DNA from: an uncultured Clostridia bacterium
GTDB taxonomy: Bacteria; Bacillota; Clostridia; Oscillospirales; Oscillospiraceae
Direction: 5' to 3'
NCBI GenBank assembly: GCA_947177005.1
Contig: CAMWSZ010000089.1
Location: 1 to 9,308, forward strand
Length of the DNA: 9,308 bases
In this document: one piece after another, positions 1-7,907 of the stretch
Layout: each line of letters starts with the position of its first letter
Position numbering within the stretch: position 1 is the stretch's first letter
Position numbers and translations under genes: made by a program
Notes under the pieces: generated by a model
Seen by the model: the letters and a program-made list of their open reading frames with translations, nothing else
Told to the model about the DNA's origin: nothing
Database searches by the model: none

Positions 1-398
1 GCTTTCAGCTTGGAGGTAACGCGGATGCCGTTTTTACAGCAGATGACGTTCATAGGCGTTTTACAGCCGGCGTTCATGCGAGCCTTGATACCCTCGGCAA
101 CCGGCTTAGCGATTTTGGGGATGACCAGAGGACCGACTGCCGTGGTGACCAGATCGGCTTCCGCAACGGCAGGAACAATTTGATCGCCAACAGACGACAC
201 GGCGCTGATATTTTCTATTTCCAGATTGTTGCAGACCTGGTCAAGAATATGGACCGTGTAGTGCTTCTGGGTATTAATGGCTTCCAAAATAGGTTCGGCA
301 ACGTCAGCAAAGGTGACGTGCCAGCCGCTGCGCTCCAAAAGCGCGCCGATGAATCCGCGCCCGATGTTGCCTGCTCCAAACATAACAGCCTGTTTCAT
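1..398 (-). CDS. mtlD: Mannitol-1-phosphate 5-dehydrogenase, N-terminal part (runs off the left edge)
   Basis: The minus strand encodes a protein starting MKQAVMFGAGNIGRGFIGAL; only the first ~132 codons are inside the window. GAGNIGRGFIG (about residues 8-18) is the Rossmann dinucleotide-binding loop characteristic of MtlD. A second family block, VTTAVGP followed by NVICCKNG, lies near residues 90-125. The enzyme interconverts mannitol 1-phosphate and fructose 6-phosphate with NAD(H) in the cytoplasm, downstream of PTS mannitol uptake. The start is ATG at 398-396, with AGGAGG at 410-405, six bases upstream. A promoter lies just beyond (476-504). It is transcribed away from the large operon at 744. 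I cannot see whether other mtl genes follow to the left. The fold and family are clear; exact substrate specificity is inferred from the family. Confidence 0.9.
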   Translation of the reverse strand, partial: MKQAVMFGAGNIGRGFIGALLERSGWHVTFADVAEPILEAINTQKHYTVHILDQVCNNLEIENISAVSSVGDQIVPAVAEADLVTTAVGPLVIPKIAKPVAEGIKARMNAGCKTPMNVICCKNGIRVTSKLK

Positions 399-475
399 AG
401 TTTGCCTCCTAAAAATTTGTGGCGTTATTTTTTGGACCGGACCTGCGGCTTATGCGCTAAAACTTCACCGCATTC

Positions 476-504
476 AGTATAGCACTTTTTTCCGGGCCTT
501 GCAA
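476..504 (-). promoter_or_regulatory. Promoter of mtlD
   Basis: Reading the minus strand, TTGCAA (504-499), a 17-base spacer and TATACT (481-476) make a near-consensus sigma-A promoter. The -10 is of the extended type (TGC directly before TATACT). Transcription would start near 469, giving a ~70-base leader before mtlD. A second TATAAT on the same strand (529-524) lacks a good -35. I looked for a CcpA cre site here and found no convincing match. Confidence 0.7.
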
Positions 505-588
505 GTGCCCACAGGCGTTTTTTATTATACAGCTTCCCCTGCAACAAAAATATTTTTCTTAAATTCTACTAAGGGGAGTTAACAAGAG

Positions 589-621
589 CTTTCGACAAAT
601 TTTGCTGCACTATAATATACA
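589..621 (+). promoter_or_regulatory. Probable promoter of the three-gene operon
   Basis: A perfect TATAAT lies at 611-616 in AT-rich DNA upstream of the large gene. The -35 is weak: CTTTCG at 589-594 with a 16-base spacer. Alternatively TCGACA (592-597) pairs with the overlapping TATACA (616-621) across 18 bases. Either would start transcription about 115-125 bases before the ATG at 744. Confidence 0.5.
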
Positions 622-743
622 GTTAATTTACCGTTCAAAAATACAAATTGTACTATCAGGAACACTGCCAAGAAAATTTCAGACTTGCATATCGAGGGAA
701 ACTGGTGCATAATGAGATCATTCAGTTTTTAGGAGGCCCAGCC

Positions 744-3700
744 ATGAATAAAAAAAGACTGCGGCAGATGAGCGGAAGTTTGATGCGGCGGGTGTCTACT
801 TTGCCGGCGTCCAGATTTTTGGGACCCTATCGGGAAATGCTGCGGGCACTGCTGGAGGAACAGAACTATTTACATAAATTTGTCCCTCTGTTCGACGGAA
901 CACGGCTTCAATGCAGCGCCGTTTTAGAGATCTGCCGGGAGGAATTGAACGCCCTCTCACCGGAACCGGAGGAAGGCTGGATACCGTTCGCCTACGACTT
1001 TGCACGGAAAAGCATGTTTCCGGAAAGCGAATTTGAGGCGCGACGGGAAAAACATGGTGCGGGCGCGACGTTCTTTCTCTCTCTGCTTCAAGTGCTTATG
1101 GACACCGAACGGGCCAAAATGCCCGCTGATCCCATGTGGCAGTTGGAGCTGCTGGAGGAGGACGATCTGCTGGACAGTCCTCAACGGGACAGCTACCGTC
1201 TGTTCCTGCGCAGCTACCGGAGAGAATACATCTATGAGATGATGCGTCTGGGCCTGGAGGCTACCCCCTTCCGTACACTGGAGCATATCGCGGGCGTGCA
1301 TTTTGTGGCTCTCAGCGTGGCCCGGGATTTGAAGCGGGCGGGCGTGGCTGTAGATCTGGCGCTGGTGTCGGGGAGCGCGGCTGGCCACGATATCGGTAAA
1401 TTCGGCTGCCGTCCCGGGGAACGGGTGCCCTATCTCCACTACTATTACACCGGCCAGTGGTTCCAGAGAAGGCATATGTACGATCTGGGTTATGTGGCTG
1501 CCAATCACTCGGTGTGGGATCTGGAGCTGGATTACCTGTCCGTGGAATCGCTGCTGCTAATTTATGCCGATTTCCGTGTAAAACAGGAGCGCGGCGCGAA
1601 CGGCAGGGAAATTACAAAAATATCAACGCTCAAAGAGGCGTTTGGCGTGATTCTCAGCAAACTGGACGATGTGACGGAGGAAAAACGAACGCGGTATACC
1701 TTTGTTTACGCAAAATTAAGGGATTTTGAGCGGTATATGGAGAGTCTTGGGGTGGATACCTCCCTTTCCGGCAGGTATAAAGGTCCCGAAAAAAGAAAAG
1801 ATATTGCACTCATGGATATGCCGGAGGCGGTGGAGGCGCTGCGGCTCCAGGGCGTGGAGCACAATATCGCCCTGATGAACCGGCTGACCGGTCAGAGAAG
1901 CTTTGCCGGTCTGCTGGAGACCGCGAGAGGCGAAACCGATTGGAGACGGCTGCGGGCGTATCTGGGCGTGTTCGAGTCCTATTCCGTTTATCTGAGCATC
2001 CCGCAGAAGGTGCAGACACTGGCTTTCCTCTATGAGCTGCTGATGCACCGTGAGGGCGATATCCGGCGGCAGGCTGCCGCATTAATGGGCGAGATCATTG
2101 CCAGATTTCATGCCGGTTACGCGAAAGAAAGACCCGCTGGCGCACCCGTGGACAGCAGGGCCATTACGGATCTGGACCAGTGGCGGCTGTATCTGGACAA
2201 GATTATTTATCCCAATCGAAAGCTGCTTCAGCAGCATAGGCGGTGGATCAGTTTTACCCTGAAAATGGTGGTCAATTCCCTGCTGGAGAAGTGCGAGCCG
2301 GACCGAAGAGGACTGTTTTTAAAGGCGTTTTTGCGGTACTACCGCCGACCGGAGCGTCTGGAGGATGAAACAGCCTTCCAGCTGCTGGAGACCGCCACCG
2401 CCCTGCCCGCCGGGTGTCTGGAGGACCGGCAGAGATATGATCTGCTGGAATTTGCGCAGTCGCTGGCTACCCGGGAAAATGTAACGGTGCGGGTGGCGGC
2501 AGTGCTGCTAATGGACTATATCCGGCCAAGCCTGTCCACACAGGACATTATTTTACATGCCCTGCGGGCCGTGAAATGCAGCGACAGCAAGTCACTGTCC
2601 CTGCTGCGGCAGGCAGCCGTGGAAAATATGACGGATTGGGACGCACCGCTGGAGCTGAACGAGGATACCGTTTCCGAAATTTTTCTGGACAATCTGAAAA
2701 CTGCTACCCCTTGGATCATTAAAGAAGTCAATATCAGACTGCTGACCGGCTTCGCCCTGCGCGGCAGCGGCCGCCTGCTGCATATTGCCACGCATCTGAC
2801 CAATCTCGTCAAGGTCAGCGACCAAGTGACCGTCCGCCACGCCGCCGGCAACGCGCTGCTTGCTATTGCACCCAGACTCACCGCGGAGGAACGCAATGAG
2901 GTCGCGGTCGAGCTGGGACGGGGGCTGGAAATCGGACAGCAGGAGTTTTCAAAATATATTCCCGGCTATCTGGGACGCTTTGCCCTGTGGCTGCCGCCGG
3001 TGCTGCTGGAGGAAATGCTGGGAGACTTGGAGGAAGGGTCCCTCCGTTCCTCCAACGGACGGGTTGCGGCGCTGGCACTGGATACCGTGGGCGTCATTTA
3101 TGAGGAGTACGATACCTACCGGGTCAGATTCCCGGAGGACGACGGCGTGTACCGCCGCCGCCGTGAACGGCTCCTGGGGATGCTTCTGAAGGGGCTGGCG
3201 GGATACCGCGCAGAGGTCCGGCAGGAGGCCCTCTTTGTGCTGGGAAGTCATGTGTTCGGGTCCCATATCCTGGGCCTCCATGAGAAACGGCGGGCGGTCC
3301 TGCTTACCCTGAAAAAGATACTGGCGCTTATCGGAGAGATCCCCGGGGATGATCTGACCTTCTATTACCGCGCCGCCATGCTGGGAAGGCTGTACCGTTT
3401 TCTGACGGAACAGGAAATCCTGCATGAGGGGGATAAGGGGTTCCATTTTGAGGAACCGCGGCCCATTGCCTTTTTCCCGGGGACCTTTGACCCGTTTACG
3501 CTGTCCCACAAGGGGATCGTACAGGCGATTCGGGATCTGGGCTTTGAGGTCATGCTGGCTATCGACGAATTCTCCTGGTCCAAAAAGACACAGCCACACA
3601 GAATCCGGCGCAGGATCGTCAGCATGTCCATTGCCGATGAGTTCCATGTGCATATTTTTCCGGAAAACTTCCCCGTGAATATCGCAAGTCCCGAGACGCT

Positions 3701-5582
3701 GAACGCTTTGCGGCAGGCGTTCCCGAACCGGAAAGTGGCAATTGTGGTAGGCAGCGACGTGGTAGACCACGCTTCCTCCTACCCAAAACCGCCCTCTCCC
3801 GGTTCAATTCATGAATTTGACCACATCATTTTCCGGCGTGTCACCGGAAACGATGAGGAGGACAATCACGATTACGGCGTGATTACCGGAAAGACCGTAG
3901 AACTGAAGCTGCCGCCCCATTTGGAATCCATTAGCTCTACCCTGATCCGTGAGGCCATTGACCAGGGACGCGATATCTCCAATCTAATTGACAGTGCGGC
4001 GCAGGAGTTTATCTATCTCCACGGACTCTATCTCCGGGAACCGCAGGATAAACCCCTGCTCCAAGTGGAGGATCTGAGATTTTACCGCTATTTGGAGTTG
4101 GAAGAAGCGGCGGAAATGGTGGGGGAGCTAGCCCAAAGAAACGTTTGGTCCGGCGCGGACGCCCTTTACCGCGAACTGCGGCGGCTGGGTGACCAAATGG
4201 TGCTGCTACGCCACGGAGAGGACGGTACTGCCATGGGCTTCGCCGGGTTCCGGTGCCTTGACTCACATCAGCTGTTCTCCAGACTGGGCAGCGCGGAACT
4301 GTCCGCCCTCATCCGGCAGCATACCGGAGGAAGAGTTCTTGTAATCAGCGGCATCTTTGTCCCGAAAGGCCCGGCGCAGCTTGACCTGTGCCAGCTGCTG
4401 CTCACCGAGGTGCTGGCGCTGGCTCTGCGGGAGGAATATACCTACGCACTGTTTTGTCCGGCGGAGGACACAATTCCAACATATGTAAAAGAAATTTTGA
4501 CTTTGCAGGGCTTCACGACGGTCCCGGTGGGCGGCGAGAGCAGGGAACTCATGGCTGTGGACATGCGCAGGCCCATTGTGCTGACCAGAAATGTCGAGAC
4601 GGCCATAAAGGCACCGTTTTCGGGAAATCCGAGGGTGCTTGCCGCGGTGGCCAACGCCCACCGGCGTGTTCAGCGGGCCTTGACGGAGATGTATCCCGGA
4701 TGTCTGGTGCTGTCGATGTCCGCAGGGGTGATCTACCAGCGGCTGCTGCGGAAAATTGCCGCCTGCAACGGCGTACCCATTGAACCAGCGGTGCCGAGAG
4801 TGCTGGGGGACTGCATCTGCGTGCCGTTCGGCAAGATCCTGCGGGGGATCGCCGTGCCGAATACAGTGACGAAAACCCTTCATACCGATAAGGTCTATGA
4901 GCCGGACATGAGCCGGTACTCCATTGAGGCGTACCCCTTCTATCCCTCGCTGGCCGATCAGGTGCGTACCATTCATGCCTTTGAACGGCCTGTGATTCTG
5001 GTGGACGATATGCTCCACGACGGCAAACGCATCCGCAGAATTGCGCCGCTGCTTGCCGAAACAAAAACCCCCGTGCGGCAGGTGCTGGTGGGATATCTGA
5101 CGGGTGTGGGCAAGGACACAATGGAGCAGCTTGGCTTTCCGGTTGACAGTGTGTACTATCTGCCCAATCTGCGGATGCGGTTTGTAGAGTCCACGCTGTA
5201 CCCCTTTATCGGCGGGGATACTGTGCGGCGGCCGGAGGCCATGACCGGCGGACTCCAGCCTGCTGTGAACCGTATTTTCCCCTATGCCGCACCCGATTTT
5301 ACCGAGGACTGCGTGGACGGTTCCACATATCATCTGTCGCTGTGCTGTCTGGAAAACGCCCGGGATATTCTGCTGACGCTGGAGACCGAATACCGGGCCC
5401 TGTACGCAAGAAATCTGACCCTCAACAGGCTGGGAGAGGCGGTCATTCTCCCGCTGTGCCCGGATAAGGGGAGCTGCATGGGGTATGATCTGAGCCGCGC
5501 CGCTTCCACGTATCTGGATAATGACATCGAAATGCTCAAACGGCTCCAGGCGCATATTAAAATCGTGATAGGTGGATCGTAA
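744..5582 (+). CDS. Giant fusion: HD domain, HEAT-like repeats, NadD/CoaD-class nucleotidylyltransferase, GNAT-like and phosphoribosyltransferase-like domains
   Basis: A 1612-aa protein, probably cytoplasmic (no signal peptide or membrane segment). The start is ATG at 744, with AGGAGG at 731-736; an in-frame TTG at 648 lacks a ribosome binding site. Residues ~175-285 form an HD domain: H181, H215-D216, H244, H255 and D276 follow the H...HD...H...H...D order of YqeK-type phosphohydrolases. Residues ~290-900 are helical with HEAT-like units (e.g. ~438-455, 581-595, 696-712, 823-838). Residues ~908-1095 are a nucleotidylyltransferase: GTFDPFTLSH (913-922) and ISSTLIR (1063-1069) match NadD/CoaD signatures, but the usual (H/T)xGH motif reads TLSH. 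Residues ~1103-1275 resemble a GNAT fold. Residues ~1295-1500 resemble a type I phosphoribosyltransferase, with VILVDDMLHDGKR near 1417-1429 as a modified PRPP loop. The stop overlaps the next start by one base, so an operon is likely. Domain calls for HD and nucleotidylyltransferase are firm; GNAT and phosphoribosyltransferase are weaker. The product of the reaction is unknown. Confidence 0.85.
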   Translation: MNKKRLRQMSGSLMRRVSTLPASRFLGPYREMLRALLEEQNYLHKFVPLFDGTRLQCSAVLEICREELNALSPEPEEGWIPFAYDFARKSMFPESEFEARREKHGAGATFFLSLLQVLMDTERAKMPADPMWQLELLEEDDLLDSPQRDSYRLFLRSYRREYIYEMMRLGLEATPFRTLEHIAGVHFVALSVARDLKRAGVAVDLALVSGSAAGHDIGKFGCRPGERVPYLHYYYTGQWFQRRHMYDLGYVAANHSVWDLELDYLSVESLLLIYADFRVKQERGANGREITKISTLKEAFGVILSKLDDVTEEKRTRYTFVYAKLRDFERYMESLGVDTSLSGRYKGPEKRKDIALMDMPEAVEALRLQGVEHNIALMNRLTGQRSFAGLLETARGETDWRRLRAYLGVFESYSVYLSIPQKVQTLAFLYELLMHREGDIRRQAAALMGEIIARFHAGYAKERPAGAPVDSRAITDLDQWRLYLDKIIYPNRKLLQQHRRWISFTLKMVVNSLLEKCEPDRRGLFLKAFLRYYRRPERLEDETAFQLLETATALPAGCLEDRQRYDLLEFAQSLATRENVTVRVAAVLLMDYIRPSLSTQDIILHALRAVKCSDSKSLSLLRQAAVENMTDWDAPLELNEDTVSEIFLDNLKTATPWIIKEVNIRLLTGFALRGSGRLLHIATHLTNLVKVSDQVTVRHAAGNALLAIAPRLTAEERNEVAVELGRGLEIGQQEFSKYIPGYLGRFALWLPPVLLEEMLGDLEEGSLRSSNGRVAALALDTVGVIYEEYDTYRVRFPEDDGVYRRRRERLLGMLLKGLAGYRAEVRQEALFVLGSHVFGSHILGLHEKRRAVLLTLKKILALIGEIPGDDLTFYYRAAMLGRLYRFLTEQEILHEGDKGFHFEEPRPIAFFPGTFDPFTLSHKGIVQAIRDLGFEVMLAIDEFSWSKKTQPHRIRRRIVSMSIADEFHVHIFPENFPVNIASPETLNALRQAFPNRKVAIVVGSDVVDHASSYPKPPSPGSIHEFDHIIFRRVTGNDEEDNHDYGVITGKTVELKLPPHLESISSTLIREAIDQGRDISNLIDSAAQEFIYLHGLYLREPQDKPLLQVEDLRFYRYLELEEAAEMVGELAQRNVWSGADALYRELRRLGDQMVLLRHGEDGTAMGFAGFRCLDSHQLFSRLGSAELSALIRQHTGGRVLVISGIFVPKGPAQLDLCQLLLTEVLALALREEYTYALFCPAEDTIPTYVKEILTLQGFTTVPVGGESRELMAVDMRRPIVLTRNVETAIKAPFSGNPRVLAAVANAHRRVQRALTEMYPGCLVLSMSAGVIYQRLLRKIAACNGVPIEPAVPRVLGDCICVPFGKILRGIAVPNTVTKTLHTDKVYEPDMSRYSIEAYPFYPSLADQVRTIHAFERPVILVDDMLHDGKRIRRIAPLLAETKTPVRQVLVGYLTGVGKDTMEQLGFPVDSVYYLPNLRMRFVESTLYPFIGGDTVRRPEAMTGGLQPAVNRIFPYAAPDFTEDCVDGSTYHLSLCCLENARDILLTLETEYRALYARNLTLNRLGEAVILPLCPDKGSCMGYDLSRAASTYLDNDIEMLKRLQAHIKIVIGGS

Positions 5583-6820
5583 TGAAATATTATCAGTTTG
5601 AAAACCATGTGTTTGTCTCCGAAACCGCCCTTCCCTATCCGGAAGTGCCGGAACTGCCGGAATCGGAAGAAATCATTTACCTGTTTCGACGGCCGCCGCT
5701 GGCCGGACGGGAAATGTTTGCGGTCTCCGGCGAAGATCTGCTGACCGCGGGGGAGAGCGTGGAGACGCTGGCCTGTTCGGAACGCAATAATACGGAAATT
5801 TCCGGCAGCCTGCGGAAAGCGGTGCGTGAACAGAGAGTGCGTGCGGTCAACGGGGAGCATCCGCGCTGGAAAGAGCTGCTGGCCGCCCCAAAACTGCCGG
5901 AAAAATGCCGTGTACACCTGCTGGCGCTGGGCGATGTGGGCAGTACGCTGGCGCTGGGCCTGCGTTTGCTGGGACGGGACGTTATCAGCGAAATCGGAAT
6001 CTGTGACCTGCGGCCTAATGTTGCGGACCGGTGGGAGTTTGAATTGAACCAGATCGATGTCCCGGACGGCGGCGGGTTCCCGGCGGTTGTGAAGATCAGT
6101 CCGGAGGAGCTGTTTGCGTGCGATGTGTTCCTGTTCTGCGCGTCCAGATTTGTACCGGATACCGCCGTCAAAAGCGGGGATGTGAGAATGGCGCAGTTTG
6201 AACTGAACCGGGAATTGATCGCAGGCTATGCGCGCCGGGCAAGAGACGAAAAATTTCAGGGGATGTTCTGCGTGGTCAGCGACCCGGTTGACCAGCTTTG
6301 CCGGGCCGTCCTGCTGGAGAGCAACCGGGATGAAAACGGAAAACTCGATTTTCAGGGGTTGTTCCCGCATCAGGTCAGAGGGTTCGGCCTGGGGGTGATG
6401 AACGCCAGAGCCAGATATTTCGCCGGAAAAAGCGATGACCCGCGGATGCGGGCGTTTCTGGAGGACGGCAGAACCTTTGGGCCACACGGCGAGGGCCTGG
6501 TGGTAGCAAATTCCATTAGTAGTTATGACGGCGGAATCTCCAGAGAGTTAACGGAACGGACCAAACATGCCAATCTCGAAATGCGGGAAATGGGATTCAA
6601 ACCCTACGTGGCGCCCGCGTTGTCATCAGGGGCTTTGTCGCTGCTGCTGTGCCTGCGGGGGGAGTGGCACTGCTCGTCCGTGTTTCTGGACGGGATCTTT
6701 ATGGGCGCGAGAAACCGGATCGCGGCAAACGGTCCTGATCTGGAACGCCTGCCCCTGCCGGACGCGCTGCTGGCAAGATTGCGGGAAACCGCAGAACAGC
6801 TGCGGAAAATCCCTGGTTGA
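5582..6820 (+). CDS. Divergent lactate/malate dehydrogenase-like NAD(P)-binding protein
   Basis: This 412-aa protein starts at an ATG overlapping the previous stop codon by one base, with AGGTGG at 5570-5575, so translation is probably coupled. Residues 1-~108 are an extension not typical of the family. From ~110 the order of motifs follows lactate/malate dehydrogenases: a Rossmann loop GDVGST (117-122); an acidic end of strand two (CDLRPN, ~140); the active-site-loop region CASRFVPD with the downstream VRMAQFELNREL; SDPVDQL (233-239) where the family has NP(V/M)D; GLGVMNARARYF in place of the LDxxR motif; and GPHGE with His302 at the catalytic histidine position. The substrate-binding Asp/Arg pair is not conserved in its usual spacing, and Asn of NPVD is Asp234. 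The fold is well supported, but it is unlikely to be an ordinary lactate or malate dehydrogenase; the substrate is unknown. Confidence 0.75.
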   Translation: MKYYQFENHVFVSETALPYPEVPELPESEEIIYLFRRPPLAGREMFAVSGEDLLTAGESVETLACSERNNTEISGSLRKAVREQRVRAVNGEHPRWKELLAAPKLPEKCRVHLLALGDVGSTLALGLRLLGRDVISEIGICDLRPNVADRWEFELNQIDVPDGGGFPAVVKISPEELFACDVFLFCASRFVPDTAVKSGDVRMAQFELNRELIAGYARRARDEKFQGMFCVVSDPVDQLCRAVLLESNRDENGKLDFQGLFPHQVRGFGLGVMNARARYFAGKSDDPRMRAFLEDGRTFGPHGEGLVVANSISSYDGGISRELTERTKHANLEMREMGFKPYVAPALSSGALSLLLCLRGEWHCSSVFLDGIFMGARNRIAANGPDLERLPLPDALLARLRETAEQLRKIPG

Positions 6821-6826
6821 CCCGCC

Positions 6827-7858
6827 GTGATGCTTACGGTTATTTTACCGCGCAACGAGTATTCGCCGGAGCTGAAAACCAGCCTCCTGCCCCTGCTGCC
6901 CCCCAATACCCAATGGCGTGACCCGGCGGCGGACGGTCTGGAGGGCCTGCGGGGACGGAAGCTGCTATTTGCCGTGGCGCTGGATGAGGGCGGCTGCAAC
7001 CTCGATTACTACCGGATGCTGTCCGCGCTGCGGAGGGACTCCGGTCTTCTGGAGGACTGCGTGGGCGCAGTGGCGGTGACGGGCGTGGGGGAAATGTATA
7101 CAAAAGACGTCGCCAGAGACCTCGTTTTGTCAGCCAACCTGGCCGGATGCGCTTTCCTGGGACGCCCGCTGGTGGAGGCAACCGGTTCGCTGAGGAATTT
7201 TCAGGTGCAGGCCCAGCTCAGCGGAACCGATGAGGAGACCGCTTTCCGGCTGGCTCTGGCGGAGCTTGTGGAACGGCTCGTAAATTGGACGCCCCTGCCG
7301 CCGGTCAGACGCATCCTTGCGCTCCATGCCTCCGCCCGCGCTACCAGCAATACCTTGGCGTTATGGGAGCTGGTAAAAAAAGGCTTGCCGGAAGATGTCG
7401 AAATTCAGGAGATCTGCCTCCAAAACGGCACACTCGCCGATTGTATCGGATGCAGCTACAAAGCCTGCTTCTATTTTGGACAGCAGGGCGGCTGCTTCTA
7501 CGGCGGGCCAATGGTGGATGAAGTCTTCCCCGCCATTCGGGACTGCGGCGCGCTGGTCATGCTCTGCGCAAACTACAACGACGCCCTCGCCGCAAATCTG
7601 ACCGCCTTTGTCAACCGCCTCACCTCCCTGTTCCGGCAGTCCAGATTTTACGATAAAAGACTGTACGGACTGATTGTGTCCGGGTACTCCGGCGGGGATC
7701 TCATCGCAAGACAGTTGATTTCAGGACTCAATATGAATAAAAGCTTTTTTTTGCCCCCGAAATTCTGCCTGCTGGAAACTGCCAACGACAAGGGCAGTCT
7801 CGTGAAGCTGGAGGGCGTGGCGGAGAGAGGCGCGGCGTTTGGCAGAACGATGTTTTGA
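6827..7858 (+). CDS. Flavodoxin / NADPH-dependent FMN reductase-like protein with a four-Cys cluster
   Basis: A protein of 342-343 aa, beginning at GTG 6827 or the adjacent ATG 6830; neither has a clear Shine-Dalgarno. The start lies 6-9 bases after the preceding stop, so coupled translation is likely. The C-terminal half (~160-343) resembles FMN reductase / iron-sulfur flavoprotein domains. ILALHASARATSNT stands at the FMN-phosphate loop (usually GSPRxxSNT). CIGCSYKAC plus a later Cys give C206-x2-C209-x4-C214-x8-C223, reminiscent of the [4Fe-4S] cluster motif of iron-sulfur flavoproteins. ALVMLCANYND replaces the usual 'sPvY' strand. The N-terminal half (~1-155) is unrecognised but has alternating strands and helices that could be a degenerate second flavodoxin-like unit. 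Last gene of the operon; a terminator follows within five bases. A redox role is inferred. Whether it binds FMN or an Fe-S cluster is unproven. Confidence 0.7.
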   Translation: MMLTVILPRNEYSPELKTSLLPLLPPNTQWRDPAADGLEGLRGRKLLFAVALDEGGCNLDYYRMLSALRRDSGLLEDCVGAVAVTGVGEMYTKDVARDLVLSANLAGCAFLGRPLVEATGSLRNFQVQAQLSGTDEETAFRLALAELVERLVNWTPLPPVRRILALHASARATSNTLALWELVKKGLPEDVEIQEICLQNGTLADCIGCSYKACFYFGQQGGCFYGGPMVDEVFPAIRDCGALVMLCANYNDALAANLTAFVNRLTSLFRQSRFYDKRLYGLIVSGYSGGDLIARQLISGLNMNKSFFLPPKFCLLETANDKGSLVKLEGVAERGAAFGRTMF

Positions 7859-7862
7859 ATAG

Positions 7863-7907
7863 AAAAATTCCGGAGAATTACCTGCTTATTGGTTCTCCGG
7901 AATTTTT
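7863..7907. terminator. Bidirectional rho-independent terminator
   Basis: AAAAATTCCGGAGAA (7863-7877) and TTCTCCGGAATTTTT (7893-7907) form a perfect 15-bp stem with a 15-base loop. Flanking A and T tracts let it act on both strands. It ends the three-gene operon from the left and the Cys-rich gene from the right. The last codons of that leftward gene lie inside the hairpin. Confidence 0.85.

Larger units (their letters stand above)
411..743. other. Divergent intergenic region between mtlD and the large operon
   Basis: This stretch of ~330 bases holds no gene I can support. The left half carries the mtlD promoter (minus strand). The AT-rich middle (541-630) carries the probable promoter of the rightward operon. 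The segment 648-743 is open in frame with the large gene from a TTG at 648, but it has no ribosome binding site and is better read as untranslated leader. I see no terminator, repeat or RNA gene. Confidence 0.6.

Noticed and set aside
441..485. Possible CcpA (cre) site upstream of mtlD
   Set aside because: The best match differs from the cre consensus at three fixed positions.
648..743. In-frame TTG start that would lengthen the large fusion protein by 32 residues
   Set aside because: It has no ribosome binding site, whereas ATG 744 has AGGAGG at seven bases. The extra peptide looks like translated leader.
4263..5555. Long minus-strand open frame opposite the fusion gene (430 codons), and a similar one at 5330-6487
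   Set aside because: Both lie wholly opposite well-supported coding sequence, have low-complexity His/Gln/Arg-rich translations and no recognisable domain. They are consequences of GC-rich codon use.
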